The notes under the pieces are model-generated. The model was not told the origin of the DNA, did no database searches, and was given only the letters and a program-made list of their open reading frames with translations. A stretch of DNA of 64,000 nt. Source: an uncultured Oscillospiraceae bacterium (GTDB lineage Bacteria > Bacillota > Clostridia > Oscillospirales > Oscillospiraceae). This document shows positions 8,793 through 17,933 of the stretch, piece after piece. How positions within the stretch are numbered: the first letter of the stretch is position 1; each line of letters starts with the position of its first letter. A program made the position numbers and the translations under genes. The stretch covers positions 13,430 through 77,429 of the forward strand of contig CAKTVG010000011.1 of assembly GCA_934622035.1 (NCBI GenBank), in the 5' to 3' direction.

Positions 8793-9909
8793 CTATTTCA
8801 ATCATCACCAGCAGCCGCTGTCCGACGCGCTTGCGTCCGATGCGCAGTACACCTTCGTTGCCACGCAGCCGATGGACGCCGAGCGCAGAGCCCTCGGGTG
8901 GGCTGCCGACGCAGGCGCGCCCTATGTCTGCAAGGCAGACGGGACGGCGGAATATGCCGCTTTGCGCCAGGCGGACGCAGTCATCGCCGGCTCCGCGCCG
9001 GAAGCGCTGGTGCAGTGGGCCGCGCGAAGGGGCAAGCTGATTTTCCGCTACTCCGAACGCCCGTTGAAGAACGGGAATTCCGCGCTCAAATACCTTCCGC
9101 GTCTGCTCCGGTGGTACTTCCGCAATCCCCCCTGGCGGAGAACATATCTGCTCTGCGCCAGCGCCTTTACGGCGGGGGACTATGCAAAATTCGGACTTTT
9201 CCGCCATCGCAGCTACAAATGGGGCTACTTTCCGGAAACTAGAAGATACCCCGATGTCGGGGAGCTTTTCGCGCAAAAGCGAAAAACGACCATTCTCTGG
9301 TGCGGGCGCTTTCTGGATTGGAAGCACCCGGACGACGTAATTGAAATCGCAAGACGCCTCCGAGACGACGGCCGCTCCTTCCGAATCGAGCTTGCAGGCA
9401 CCGGCGAAATGGAGCACGAGCTGAAGCGGCTCACCGCAAAATATGAGCTGACGGAATTTGTCCACTTTCTCGGCGCACTGACCCCGGCAGCCGTGCGGGA
9501 GCACATGCAGGCCGCAGGCATTTACCTCTTTACCAGCGACCGGCGCGAGGGATGGGGCGCAGTTTTAAATGAAGCGATGAACAGCGCCTGCGCGGTAATT
9601 GCAAGCGATGCCATCGGCGCCGTGCCGTATCTGGTGAAAAGCGGCGTCAACGGCTGCGTTTATTCCTCCGGAGATACGAACGAGCTGTACGAAAAGCTCG
9701 TTTGGCTGCTGGACAACCCCGCTGCGCAGGAGCGCCTCGGGAGAGCCGCCTACGAAACCATCACCAGTCTTTGGAATGCGGAGATTGCCGCCGCGCGGCT
9801 CGTGCAGCTTTCACAGGCGATTCTGGACGGCTGCCCGTCGCCGGATCTGTTTCCGGACGGCCCATGCAGCCGCGCAGAGCCCATTTATGAAAATTGGTAC
9901 AAAAAATGA
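8770..9909 (+). CDS. GT4-family glycosyltransferase
   Basis: A 379-residue GT-B enzyme. The GTG at 8770 is chosen because CGGAGG lies 6 bases upstream and the product then begins with the typical beta-strand (V)RFVFLSNYFNHHQQPLSDAL. The acceptor-domain strand WCGRFLDWKHPD at ~residues 177-188 and the REGWGAVLNEAM motif with E-x7-E spacing near residue 260 are GT4 hallmarks. It overlaps the polymerase gene by 23 bases and the acyltransferase start by 4. It probably extends the same lipid-linked oligosaccharide; donor sugar and linkage are unknown. Confidence 0.85.
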   Translation: MRFVFLSNYFNHHQQPLSDALASDAQYTFVATQPMDAERRALGWAADAGAPYVCKADGTAEYAALRQADAVIAGSAPEALVQWAARRGKLIFRYSERPLKNGNSALKYLPRLLRWYFRNPPWRRTYLLCASAFTAGDYAKFGLFRHRSYKWGYFPETRRYPDVGELFAQKRKTTILWCGRFLDWKHPDDVIEIARRLRDDGRSFRIELAGTGEMEHELKRLTAKYELTEFVHFLGALTPAAVREHMQAAGIYLFTSDRREGWGAVLNEAMNSACAVIASDAIGAVPYLVKSGVNGCVYSSGDTNELYEKLVWLLDNPAAQERLGRAAYETITSLWNAEIAAARLVQLSQAILDGCPSPDLFPDGPCSRAEPIYENWYKK

Positions 9910-10421
9910 AGCTGAAAACACTGAAACGCCGCATGGCGCACTACCTGGTAAACCACATTTTATCCGGAACAAGGTTCTTCTCTGCAAAGCGAAGGCTCCT
10001 GCGCTCCTGCGGATATGAGATCGGCGAGGGCACAAAAATCGTCGGGCCGCTTTTCTGCACGGGAGCACTCCGCATCGGGCACGATTGCTGGATCGGCCGC
10101 AATCTGGCCATCGAGGGCAACGGGAGCGTAATCATCGGAAACTGCTGCGATATCGCGCCCGGCGTCACCTTTTTCACCGGAGGGCACCGGATCGGCAGCG
10201 CAGGCCGGCGTGCAGGCAAGGGAGAATCCTATCAGATTACAGTCGGCAACGGCGTCTGGATCGGCGGCAGAGCCACCATTCTGCGCAGCGCGCACATCGG
10301 TGACGGCAGTGTAATCGCCGCCTGCGCCTGCGTCGTCGGCGACATTCCGCGCAGCGTCCTTGCCGCCGGAGTTCCCGCCAAGCCTGTAAAGGAGCTGGAT
10401 GAGAATGCTGCGGAAGATTAA
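9906..10421 (+). CDS. Left-handed beta-helix (hexapeptide repeat) O-acyltransferase
   Basis: This 171-residue protein starts at an ATG overlapping the upstream stop (ATGA). Most of it is hexapeptide repeats ([IV]-G-x4), ending in the family C-terminal pattern GVWIGGRATIL...VIAACACVVGDIP..VLAAGVPAKPVK. A GGH motif at ~residues 93-95 supplies the likely catalytic histidine of the NodL/LacA/WcaF group. It is expected to be a cytoplasmic trimer transferring acetyl from acetyl-CoA to a sugar of the capsule repeat. A longer TTG-initiated form at 9894 is possible but less convincing. Confidence 0.85.
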   Translation: MKLKTLKRRMAHYLVNHILSGTRFFSAKRRLLRSCGYEIGEGTKIVGPLFCTGALRIGHDCWIGRNLAIEGNGSVIIGNCCDIAPGVTFFTGGHRIGSAGRRAGKGESYQITVGNGVWIGGRATILRSAHIGDGSVIAACACVVGDIPRSVLAAGVPAKPVKELDENAAED

Positions 10422-11715
10422 AAAGAACAGAGTCATCCGGAACGCCGGCTGGATCATCGGCGGCAAGCTTGCCAATAAGGTGCTCGCCTTTGTCGTCGGT
10501 ATTTTCGCGGCGCGCTATCTCGGGCCGAGCAACTATGGCCTGATCAACTACGCTTCGGCCTACGCCACCTTCTTCGCCTCCCTGTGCACACTGGGAATCA
10601 ATAACGTCATTGTCAAAAACTTCGTAGATCATCCGGCGCAGGAGGGCGAAACAATAGGAACGACGCTTCTTCTGCGAGCACTTTCGAGTCTTCTCTCCGC
10701 GCTGGCAATGATCGGCATCGTCAGTGTGGTGGACATGGGTGAGCGGCTCACCATCGTCGTCACGGCGCTTTACAGCATCGGCCTTGTATTTCAGGTCTTC
10801 GACACGCTGAACTACTGGTTTCAGGCGCGGCTGCAATCCAAATACTCCGCGCTTGCGGAGCTGGCCTCCTATGCGGCAATGTCGATCTATAAAATCGCTC
10901 TGCTTGCACTGGGCAAAAGCGTCGAGTGGTTCGCTCTTGCCAGCGCACTGGATTATATCGTCCTTGCCGCAGTTCTGCTGACCGCCTATTTCAAAAACGG
11001 CGGCGCAAAATTCTCCTGCTCCATGAAAAAGGCGAGGGAGCTTCTGAAAAGCAGCAGCAGCTTTATCATTGCCGGACTGATGCTTTCCATCTACGCCAGC
11101 ACGGACAAGCTGATGCTCAAGCAGATGCTCGGCGCCGACGCCGTCGGTCACTATTCCCTCTCCTCCTCCATCAGCGTCTCCTGGGCCTTTGTGCTTGCGG
11201 CAATCATCGATTCCCTCTATCCGGAGATCGTGCAGAGCTTTCAGACCGATCGCCTGCGCTATGAGCGGAAAAACCGCCAGCTGTACGCCATTGTTTTCTA
11301 TGTCGCGCTGGCCGTCTCGTCGCTTTTCTGCCTCGCTGCAAAGCCCTTTATCACCATTCTTTACGGCGAAACCTATCTGCCTGCCGTAGGACCGCTGCGC
11401 ATCATCGTCTGGTACACTGCCTTTTCCTATCTCGGCGTTGCCAGAAATGCCTGGATGGTCTGCGAAAACCGGCAGAAATATCTGAAATACCTTTATTTCA
11501 GCGCGGCGGTGCTCAATGTGCTGCTGAATCTGCTTTTGATCCCACCCTGGGGTGCCTCCGGCGCGGCTGCCGCCTCCCTGATTACACAGATTGCAACCAT
11601 TGTTTTGCTTCCCGCGCTCATCCGTCCGCTGCGGCCGAACAGTAAGCTCATGCTGGACGCCATTCTTCTGCGCGGGGTATTCCCGAAACAAAAGTCAAGA
11701 GGAAACGAACAATGA
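10399..11715 (+). CDS. Polysaccharide flippase, Wzx/MATE-like (MVF family)
   Basis: A 438-residue protein with ~12-14 predicted membrane segments. The start region (NAGWIIGGKLANKVLAFVVG) and the RYLGPSNYGLINYASAYATFF pattern are typical of polysaccharide biosynthesis/flippase proteins. GGAG lies just upstream of the ATG, and the gene overlaps the acyltransferase by 23 bases. The predicted role is translocation of the undecaprenyl-diphosphate-linked repeat unit across the membrane before polymerisation. Confidence 0.85.
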   Translation: MRMLRKIKKNRVIRNAGWIIGGKLANKVLAFVVGIFAARYLGPSNYGLINYASAYATFFASLCTLGINNVIVKNFVDHPAQEGETIGTTLLLRALSSLLSALAMIGIVSVVDMGERLTIVVTALYSIGLVFQVFDTLNYWFQARLQSKYSALAELASYAAMSIYKIALLALGKSVEWFALASALDYIVLAAVLLTAYFKNGGAKFSCSMKKARELLKSSSSFIIAGLMLSIYASTDKLMLKQMLGADAVGHYSLSSSISVSWAFVLAAIIDSLYPEIVQSFQTDRLRYERKNRQLYAIVFYVALAVSSLFCLAAKPFITILYGETYLPAVGPLRIIVWYTAFSYLGVARNAWMVCENRQKYLKYLYFSAAVLNVLLNLLLIPPWGASGAAAASLITQIATIVLLPALIRPLRPNSKLMLDAILLRGVFPKQKSRGNEQ

Positions 11716-12737
11716 TACTACAAAACAAAATTCTCCTCATTACGGGCGGGACCGGCTCCTTCGGTCACGCGGTTCTGGACCGGTTTCTGACCACGGATAT
11801 CCGCGAAATTCGCATTCTCTCCCGGGACGAGAAAAAGCAGGACGATATGCGCCATGCCTATCAGCTGGCCTGCCCCGCCTGTGCAGAGAAGATCAAGTTC
11901 TACATCGGCGACGTGCGGGACTACCGCTCCATCGCCCCGGCGTTCCGGGGCGTGGACTATGTGTTCCACGCCGCCGCCCTGAAGCAGGTGCCCTCCTGCG
12001 AGTTCTTCCCCATGGAGGCCGTCAAAACCAATGTCATCGGCTCCAACAATGTCATCGACGCTTGTGTGGAAAACCGCGTGAAAAAGGCGATTTTCCTCTC
12101 CACCGACAAGGCTGCCTATCCCATCAACGCCATGGGCATGTCTAAGGCTCTGATGGAGAAGAACGTCATTGCCCGGTCAAAGCAAATGCTGGCGGACGAC
12201 CCCGTGCTGTGCCTGACGCGTTACGGAAACGTCATGGCCTCCCGCGGCTCGGTCATTCCCCTGTTCTGCGACCAGATCGACGAGGGGAAACCGCTGACCG
12301 TTACGAATCCAAATATGACCCGCTTCATGATGACGCTCAGCGATGCCGTCGATCTTGTCCTCTACGCCTTCGAGCACGGCGAGCAGGGCGACCTTTTTGT
12401 GCAGAAGGCCCCTGCTGCGACCATCGAGACGCTGGCGCAGGCCGTTCTGGAGCTGAAGCGGTCCGACCTCGGCGTGCAGACCATCGGTACGCGCCACGGG
12501 GAAAAGCTCTTTGAGGTGCTGGTGACCTCGGAGGAAATGCTGCGGGCGGAGGATCTGCCCGGCTTCTTCCGCATCCACGCCGACAGCCGCAATCTGAACT
12601 ACGACAACTATTTCTCTAAAGGGAACGCGGAGCTGTCCCAGATCGAGCCCTACACCTCGCATAACACCGAGCGGCTTGACCTCGATGGCATGAAGCGCCT
12701 GCTGCAGAAGCTGAAGCTCTTTGGAGGAACCTGCTGA
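11712..12737 (+). CDS. capE: UDP-GlcNAc 4,6-dehydratase/5-epimerase, CapE/FnlA type
   Basis: A 341-residue extended short-chain dehydrogenase. GGTGSFG at ~residues 12-18 is the NAD(P)-binding motif. STDKAAYPINAMGMSKALME is the FlaA1/CapE-type active-site stretch, in which the usual SDR tyrosine is replaced by methionine (M-x3-K), as in CapE-like inverting dehydratases. The reaction converts UDP-GlcNAc to a 4-keto-6-deoxy-L-sugar. It is coupled by ATGA to wzx and by TGATG to capF. With the next two genes it forms the capEFG/fnlABC set leading to UDP-N-acetyl-L-fucosamine. Confidence 0.88.
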   Translation: MILQNKILLITGGTGSFGHAVLDRFLTTDIREIRILSRDEKKQDDMRHAYQLACPACAEKIKFYIGDVRDYRSIAPAFRGVDYVFHAAALKQVPSCEFFPMEAVKTNVIGSNNVIDACVENRVKKAIFLSTDKAAYPINAMGMSKALMEKNVIARSKQMLADDPVLCLTRYGNVMASRGSVIPLFCDQIDEGKPLTVTNPNMTRFMMTLSDAVDLVLYAFEHGEQGDLFVQKAPAATIETLAQAVLELKRSDLGVQTIGTRHGEKLFEVLVTSEEMLRAEDLPGFFRIHADSRNLNYDNYFSKGNAELSQIEPYTSHNTERLDLDGMKRLLQKLKLFGGTC

Positions 12738-13930
12738 TGAACATTCTCGTTACCGGCGCCCGCGGCTTTGTGGGGAAAAACCTTGTCGCGGCGCTCCGAA
12801 ACATCCGCGACGGCAAGGACCGCACCCACCCAGAGCTGGATCTCCGGGAAATCTTCGAATACGACACCGACGGCTCGCCGGAGCAGCTTGCCGCTTATGC
12901 GAAATCCGCGGATTTCGTGTTCCATCTGGCGGGGGTAAACCGCCCGAAAACGGTGGAGGAATACCTCCCCGGCAATACCGGCTCTCTGGAAGCGCTGCTT
13001 ACCGCTCTGCTAAAAGCGGGCAATCGCTGCCCCGTGATGCTGGCCAGCTCCGCACAGGCCTCCCTCATCGGGCGCTATGCGGGCAGTGAATACGGCAAGG
13101 CAAAGCTGACCTGCGAAGATCGGCTGCGGGCCTATGCCGCCGAGACCGGCGCGGAGGCGCTGATTTACCGCTTCCCCAATGTGTTCGGCAAGTGGTGCCG
13201 CCCGAATTACAATTCCGCCGTGGCAACCTTCTGCCACAATATTGCAAACGATCTGCCAATCACGGTCAATGACCCGGCGACGGAGCTGGAGTTGGTCTAC
13301 ATTGACGACCTTGTCGTCGAGCTGCTGGACGCCCTGTCCGGGCGGGCGCACTGCTGCAATTATGACGGGCTGACCCCGGTGCCCGGCGGGGATTTCTGTT
13401 GCGTGCCGGTGACGCACCGCGTAACGCTGGGCAAGATCGTTGAGCTGCTGCACTCCTTCCACGAGCAGCCGGAAACGCTCCTGCTCCCGGAAATTTCGGC
13501 GGGCAGCTTTGAAAAGAAGCTCTATTCCACCTATCTTTCCTATCTGCCGCCGGAAAAGACGGCGTTCCCGCTGAAGATGAACGTCGATGCCCGCGGCAGC
13601 TTCACGGAGCTGCTGAAAACCCGGAGCTGCGGGCAGTTCTCCGTGAACATCACGAAGCCCGGCGTCACCAAGGGCCAGCACTGGCACCACAGCAAGTGGG
13701 AATTTTTCATCGTTGTAGCCGGACACGGATTGATCCGTGAGCGCAGGCTGGATTCCGATGAAATTCTGGAGTTCGAGGTCAGCGGCGAGCGGATCGAGGC
13801 GGTACAGATGCTGCCGGGGTATACCCACAGCATCACGAATCTCAGCGACACCGACGATCTGGTGACAGTCATGTGGGCCAACGAGTGCTTCGACCCGCAG
13901 CACCCGGACACGTTCTTTGAGGAGGTCTGA
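12737..13930 (+). CDS. capF: UDP-sugar 3-epimerase/reductase, CapF/FnlB type with C-terminal cupin
   Basis: This 397-residue bifunctional enzyme has an N-terminal SDR domain (TGARGFVG, residues 6-13; S-x-n-Y-GKAK catalytic region near residue 120). Its C-terminal cupin (~residues 280-397) has the metal-binding pattern GQHWHHSKWEFF. In CapF the cupin performs C3 epimerisation and the SDR domain reduces the 4-keto group with NADPH, giving UDP-N-acetyl-L-talosamine-type product. GGAGG lies 11 bases upstream of the ATG. The length and two-domain order match the family, so the protein appears intact. Confidence 0.9.
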   Translation: MNILVTGARGFVGKNLVAALRNIRDGKDRTHPELDLREIFEYDTDGSPEQLAAYAKSADFVFHLAGVNRPKTVEEYLPGNTGSLEALLTALLKAGNRCPVMLASSAQASLIGRYAGSEYGKAKLTCEDRLRAYAAETGAEALIYRFPNVFGKWCRPNYNSAVATFCHNIANDLPITVNDPATELELVYIDDLVVELLDALSGRAHCCNYDGLTPVPGGDFCCVPVTHRVTLGKIVELLHSFHEQPETLLLPEISAGSFEKKLYSTYLSYLPPEKTAFPLKMNVDARGSFTELLKTRSCGQFSVNITKPGVTKGQHWHHSKWEFFIVVAGHGLIRERRLDSDEILEFEVSGERIEAVQMLPGYTHSITNLSDTDDLVTVMWANECFDPQHPDTFFEEV

Positions 13931-13931
13931 A

Positions 13932-15074
13932 ATGGAAAAGCTCAAGCTGATGACGATTCTCGGCACGCGGCCGGAGATCATCCGCCTGTCCGCCACCATA
14001 AAGTGCTGCGACCGGTATTTCCATCAAATTCTCGTCCATACCGGGCAGAATTACGATTACGAGCTGAATCAGGTGTTCTTTGAGGATCTGGGGCTTCGTG
14101 CCCCGGACTATTACCTGAATGCCGCCGGGGCAAACCTCGGCGAGACCATCGGTACGATCATCGCCAAGAGCTACGCCCTCATGCAGGAGGTCAGGCCGGA
14201 CGCCGTATTGGTTCTGGGCGACACGAATTCATGCCTGTCCGTCATTGCCGCCAAGCGGCTGCACATTCCGATCTTCCATATGGAGGCCGGAAACCGATGC
14301 TTTGACGAGTGCCTGCCGGAGGAAACGAACCGCCGCATTGTGGATGTGACCTCCGATGTGAACCTCTGCTATTCCGAGCATGCAAGGCGCTATCTGAACG
14401 CCGCAGGCGTCCCGAAGGAGCGCACCTTTGTGGTAGGCAGCCCCATGGCGGAGGTGCTGCATCAGAATCTGCCGCAGATCGAGGCAAGCGACATTCACGC
14501 CCGGCTCGGTTTGAAAAAAGGCAAGTACATTCTGCTCTCCGCCCACCGGGAGGAAAACATCGACACGGAGGAGAATTTCCGTTCCCTGTTCACGGCGGTA
14601 AACGCCATGGCGGAGCAATATGACCTGCCGGTGCTGTACTCCTGCCACCCGAGAAGCCGCAAGCGGCTGGTGGAGAGCGGTTTTGAACTTGACAAGCGCG
14701 TCATGGCCCACAAGCCGCTGGGCTTTCACGATTACAACTGCCTGCAAATGAACGCCTTCTGCGTCGTGTCCGACAGCGGCACGCTGCCGGAGGAGTCGAG
14801 TTTTTACCTGTCGGTGGGCAAGCCGTTCCCGGCAGTGTGCATCCGCACCTCCACCGAGCGGCCGGAGGCACTGGACAAGGGCTGCTTTGTCCTCTCCGGC
14901 ATCCATACGAAGCAGCTGCTGCAGTCCATCGATCTGGCGGTGCAGATGCAGAAAAACGGCGAATTCGGCACTCCCGTGCCGGATTATACCGCCGAGAACG
15001 TGTCCGCAAAGGTCGTGCGGATTATTCAGAGCTATACCGGCATTGTTGACCGGTTCGTGTGGAGAAAAGAGTAG
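13932..15074 (+). CDS. capG: UDP-N-acetyl sugar 2-epimerase (CapG/WecB family)
   Basis: The product is 380 residues with a GT-B-like epimerase fold. The ATG at 13932 is chosen for GGAGG 6 bases upstream. Family motifs seen are GTRPEIIRLSA at the N-terminus, VHTGQNYDYELNQ, VLGDTNS, HMEAGNRCFDECLPEETNRR, and SDSGTLPEESSF. These match the CapG/FnlC subgroup, which converts the L-talo product of CapF to UDP-N-acetyl-L-fucosamine, rather than housekeeping MnaA. It is the last gene of the capsule operon. No intrinsic terminator is obvious after it. Confidence 0.9.
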   Translation: MEKLKLMTILGTRPEIIRLSATIKCCDRYFHQILVHTGQNYDYELNQVFFEDLGLRAPDYYLNAAGANLGETIGTIIAKSYALMQEVRPDAVLVLGDTNSCLSVIAAKRLHIPIFHMEAGNRCFDECLPEETNRRIVDVTSDVNLCYSEHARRYLNAAGVPKERTFVVGSPMAEVLHQNLPQIEASDIHARLGLKKGKYILLSAHREENIDTEENFRSLFTAVNAMAEQYDLPVLYSCHPRSRKRLVESGFELDKRVMAHKPLGFHDYNCLQMNAFCVVSDSGTLPEESSFYLSVGKPFPAVCIRTSTERPEALDKGCFVLSGIHTKQLLQSIDLAVQMQKNGEFGTPVPDYTAENVSAKVVRIIQSYTGIVDRFVWRKE

Positions 15075-15111
15075 CTTTTCTGTAAATATTGTGCCTTTTC
15101 AATGAATTTTA

Positions 15112-15140
15112 TTGACAGCAGAAGCAATCGCTGGTATGAT
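15112..15140 (+). promoter_or_regulatory. Sigma-A promoter, extended -10
   Basis: TTGACA (15112-15117), a 17-bp spacer and TATGAT (15135-15140), preceded by TGG as an extended -10. It drives the zinc-ribbon protein gene. Confidence 0.85.
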
Positions 15141-15219
15141 TCAAATAAAGCTTGGAATCGTTCCCAGAAAGCGCAAGAATCCGAAATCGGGATTCCAAAG
15201 ACACAGGAGGAATGCACCC

Positions 15220-17340
15220 ATGGTCACATGTCTGAAATGCGGCAATTTCATCCCCGATGGGCAGAAATTCTGCTCTCATTGCGGCTCGCCGGCACCGATT
15301 GTCTGCCCCTACTGCGGCCAGCCGAGGGACAGGAGCATGCCCCACTGCCCGAACTGCGGGGACGGCCGCGCTTTCAATGGCTTCACGCCCGCCGCAGATC
15401 TCACCCCCGCATCTGACCTTACGCCCCCGATGCCCCCTGCGCCCCCTTCGTCTCTCCGTTTGCCAAAGACGGATCGTAAGTCAAAGACCGTTACCCCGCC
15501 GGAATTTGTCCCCACTCCCGAGAAAGAGCAGAAGCGCCGTTTCCCAAAGGTGCTTCTGTTTGGCGGCATCGGCGCGGCAGTCGTGGCGCTGGCCGTTTTG
15601 TGCGTGGTGCTCTTTGCGGGCAGGGCAAGCACCTCCGCGGATTATGCGCTCTATCTGAAGGATCGCGAAATCTACTATTCCGGTCTTTCCGGCACACCGA
15701 ACCAGATGACCGACCGTCTCATCTCCTCCGGCAGCGCCGATAACGAAGATTTGTCAAACGGCTGCTATTCCATCACCTACCAGTGCCGTCTCAGCTCGGA
15801 CGGCAAACTGCTGTTCTACCCCGACCGGCTTGACAGCAATTCCGGCGCCATCACGCTCTACTACCGCAGCGTCAACAATTCAAAAAAGGAGTCTGTAAAG
15901 ATCGCCGCCGATGTTGAGGACTATGCGGTCAACGACGACGCCACGCTCGTCACCTATCGCCGCTACAGCGACGACGCGCTCTATCAGTATAACATCAAAA
16001 CCGGCGAGAAGGAAAAAATTGCAAATAATGTCGGCCGCTACGATGTCTCCGCAGACGGCAATCGCATCGTTTATCGTGACGACGAGCAGAATCTCTATCT
16101 GAAGGTTTCCGGAAAAGACAAGGAAAAAATCGACAGCGATACCAGTTCCTACAAATATATCACACCGGATTTCAAAACCGTCTACTACTATAAAGAAGAC
16201 AGCTTCTATTGCAAAACAGAGGGCGAGAGCAGGATCAAGCTTGCCTCCGATGTTTCCACCGTTCTCGCCGTTTATGAAACCGGTGAATTTTACTATCTCC
16301 GTGACGATTCCATAGAGCGTCCTCTCAGCGCATATGTGGAGGATGACATGTATGAAAGCGATCTAAACATCGCCTATCCCACCTCTCCTGACTATCCCCG
16401 TTGGTGGCAGTATAACACCGATGCGGAATACCAACGCGCACTGGATGCCTATGAGGCAGCCTACGCACAGTATGACATCGACTATCAGCTCTACCTGGAT
16501 AAGACAGCAAGAGACGATATCCGCTGGGATCTGGAAAATGACACATACACGGAATCTCACTACACGCTTTTCTATTACGACGGCGCCAACTCGGTCGAGA
16601 TTTCCGATAAAGTCGTAGACTACTACAGCTATTTTCCCTCCCCGACTACGCCCGCAATTGCATTTACAACAGTCAATGCAGAAATCGGAAAGATCAAAAT
16701 TTCCGAGATTTCCGGAACCTCTGATGTCAGCAGCTATATCTACGAGCAAAGACAGTCCGATGATAAGGCGCAGCTTGCCATTCACAGCACGATCACCGAT
16801 CTGAATGCCAATGGCTTCTACGGTGCGCTCTTTTCGCAGGACGGCAAAACGCTCTACTTCCGTGATAAAGACAGCAATCTGTATTCCGTAAAAATCAGCA
16901 GCGGCGCAGCCCCCGAGCTCTATGACACCGACGTTCCATCCTCTACTCTTTGGGCTGCGGGCAACCAGTTGTTGTACTTTAAGGATGGCTCCGATCCATA
17001 CGTTGCCGACCTGTACTGCAACGGCAAACTTGTTGATTACGATGTCCTGACCTGGTCACTGAGATATACGGATGACGGCAAGACCATCGCCTACTGCGCT
17101 GACTGGAGCGAGAATTCGCAAAGCGGCGTCTTGAAGGTCTCTCGGAACGGCGGCGCCCCTGAAACGGTCACAGACGATTGCAACGCGGTCACTATGCTCC
17201 CCAGCGGCAGCGTGCTCTATCTCTACGACTACAGCACCAGGTATTACAGGGGCGACCTTTATATCTACCGCAACGGCAAGACCGAAAAGCTGGATGAAGA
17301 GGTCATCGCCATCCTTCCGCTGGAGGACGTGAAAGATTAA
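15220..17340 (+). CDS. Double zinc-ribbon, single-TM protein with beta-propeller-like extracellular domain
   Basis: The product is 706 residues. The ATG at 15220 has AGGAGG 9 bases upstream and yields MVTCLKCG at the N-terminus; an upstream in-frame extension lies inside the promoter. Residues 1-~50 contain four CxxC pairs forming a double zinc ribbon. A Pro-rich linker follows, then one membrane helix at ~residues 108-132. The remaining ~570 residues are repeated beta-strand segments (LYYRS..., LYLKVSG..., TLYFRDKDSNLYSVKIS) suggestive of a WD40/TolB-like propeller with a coiled insert at ~390-430. The topology suggests a cytoplasmic zinc ribbon and an external propeller. No enzyme motif was seen; function unknown. 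It is monocistronic. Confidence 0.8.
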   Translation: MVTCLKCGNFIPDGQKFCSHCGSPAPIVCPYCGQPRDRSMPHCPNCGDGRAFNGFTPAADLTPASDLTPPMPPAPPSSLRLPKTDRKSKTVTPPEFVPTPEKEQKRRFPKVLLFGGIGAAVVALAVLCVVLFAGRASTSADYALYLKDREIYYSGLSGTPNQMTDRLISSGSADNEDLSNGCYSITYQCRLSSDGKLLFYPDRLDSNSGAITLYYRSVNNSKKESVKIAADVEDYAVNDDATLVTYRRYSDDALYQYNIKTGEKEKIANNVGRYDVSADGNRIVYRDDEQNLYLKVSGKDKEKIDSDTSSYKYITPDFKTVYYYKEDSFYCKTEGESRIKLASDVSTVLAVYETGEFYYLRDDSIERPLSAYVEDDMYESDLNIAYPTSPDYPRWWQYNTDAEYQRALDAYEAAYAQYDIDYQLYLDKTARDDIRWDLENDTYTESHYTLFYYDGANSVEISDKVVDYYSYFPSPTTPAIAFTTVNAEIGKIKISEISGTSDVSSYIYEQRQSDDKAQLAIHSTITDLNANGFYGALFSQDGKTLYFRDKDSNLYSVKISSGAAPELYDTDVPSSTLWAAGNQLLYFKDGSDPYVADLYCNGKLVDYDVLTWSLRYTDDGKTIAYCADWSENSQSGVLKVSRNGGAPETVTDDCNAVTMLPSGSVLYLYDYSTRYYRGDLYIYRNGKTEKLDEEVIAILPLEDVKD

Positions 17341-17345
17341 CAGCA

Positions 17346-17375
17346 AAAGAGGAAGTCCCCGGACTTCCTCTTTTT
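17346..17375. terminator. Bidirectional intrinsic terminator
   Basis: A 12-bp stem (AAAGAGGAAGTC / GACTTCCTCTTT) with a CCCG loop, T-run to the right and A-run to the left. It lies between convergent genes and can stop both. Confidence 0.9.
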
Positions 17376-17388
17376 GTGTTTGCAATGC

Positions 17389-17697
17389 TCAAAGATACTT
17401 CGCCAGAAATTCTGTCAGCGGCGGAATGTGCTCCGCACGCCAATAGCAGGCGCCATCGGGCGTCCGTTCCAGCAGGTGAAAATTGTAAAGCTCCCGACGC
17501 AGCGTCGCAGGGTCATGAAAGGTCGTCCACGCATCCAGCAGGTCGCCGATCTCCTCTTGGGTGTATTTGCGCCCGGCGTCGATTTTGCCCGCCAGATACC
17601 ACACTGCGGCGAGCATCTTTCGATGCTTTGCAGGAAGCGCCGTGAGCTGCCGCTTTTCGTTGAAAAAAGGACGAAGCTCCTTCAGCTGTTCCTCCAT
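17389..17697 (-). CDS. DUF2087-domain protein
   Basis: This 102-residue protein matches the DUF2087 pattern: a PFFNEKRQLTALPAKHRKML entry, a Y-x-EEIGDLLDAW segment, H-D-x2-TLRREL, and a final R..DGA.YW. The domain is winged-helix-like and is often fused to, or found beside, ArsR-type or other regulators. Here it is stand-alone. GGAG and a consensus promoter lie upstream on the minus strand. No operon partner. Role unknown, possibly DNA binding. Confidence 0.8.
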   Translation of the reverse strand: MEEQLKELRPFFNEKRQLTALPAKHRKMLAAVWYLAGKIDAGRKYTQEEIGDLLDAWTTFHDPATLRRELYNFHLLERTPDGACYWRAEHIPPLTEFLAKYL

Positions 17698-17727
17698 ACG
17701 TCCTCACTCCTTTCTGTAACACGCGTT

Positions 17728-17756
17728 ATTATACCAGTCAATTCTTCTTTTGTCAA
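17728..17756 (-). promoter_or_regulatory. Sigma-A promoter for DUF2087 gene
   Basis: On the minus strand: TTGACA (17756-17751), 17-bp spacer, TATAAT (17733-17728), with TGG before the -10. Full consensus at both hexamers. Confidence 0.88.
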
Positions 17757-17769
17757 TGCGCGGCAGCGG

Positions 17770-17798
17770 TTGCAAATGCGGCAGCTTTGCGGTATAAT
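17770..17798 (+). promoter_or_regulatory. Sigma-A promoter for lysR gene
   Basis: TTGCAA (17770-17775), 17-bp spacer, TATAAT (17793-17798). It leaves a leader of about 130 bases before the regulator start. Confidence 0.7.
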
Positions 17799-17933
17799 TG
17801 CTTTATCATCCATAGGCTCGGCACGTGGGCGGTCTGCGCCGCGCACATGCCGCATTTCTATGCCGTGCGGTGCTCTGCACCTATCTGATTCCTGATATGG
17901 GGCATAGCGTCGAAAAACACACCGGAGGTCGCC

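Noticed and set aside
10237..11691. A 484-codon minus-strand frame opposite the flippase gene
   Set aside because: Gln/Arg/Gly-rich composition typical of antisense frames; the flippase is well supported.
15112..15219. Upstream in-frame extension of the zinc-ribbon protein
   Set aside because: It overlaps a consensus promoter, and the ATG at 15220 has a well-placed AGGAGG.
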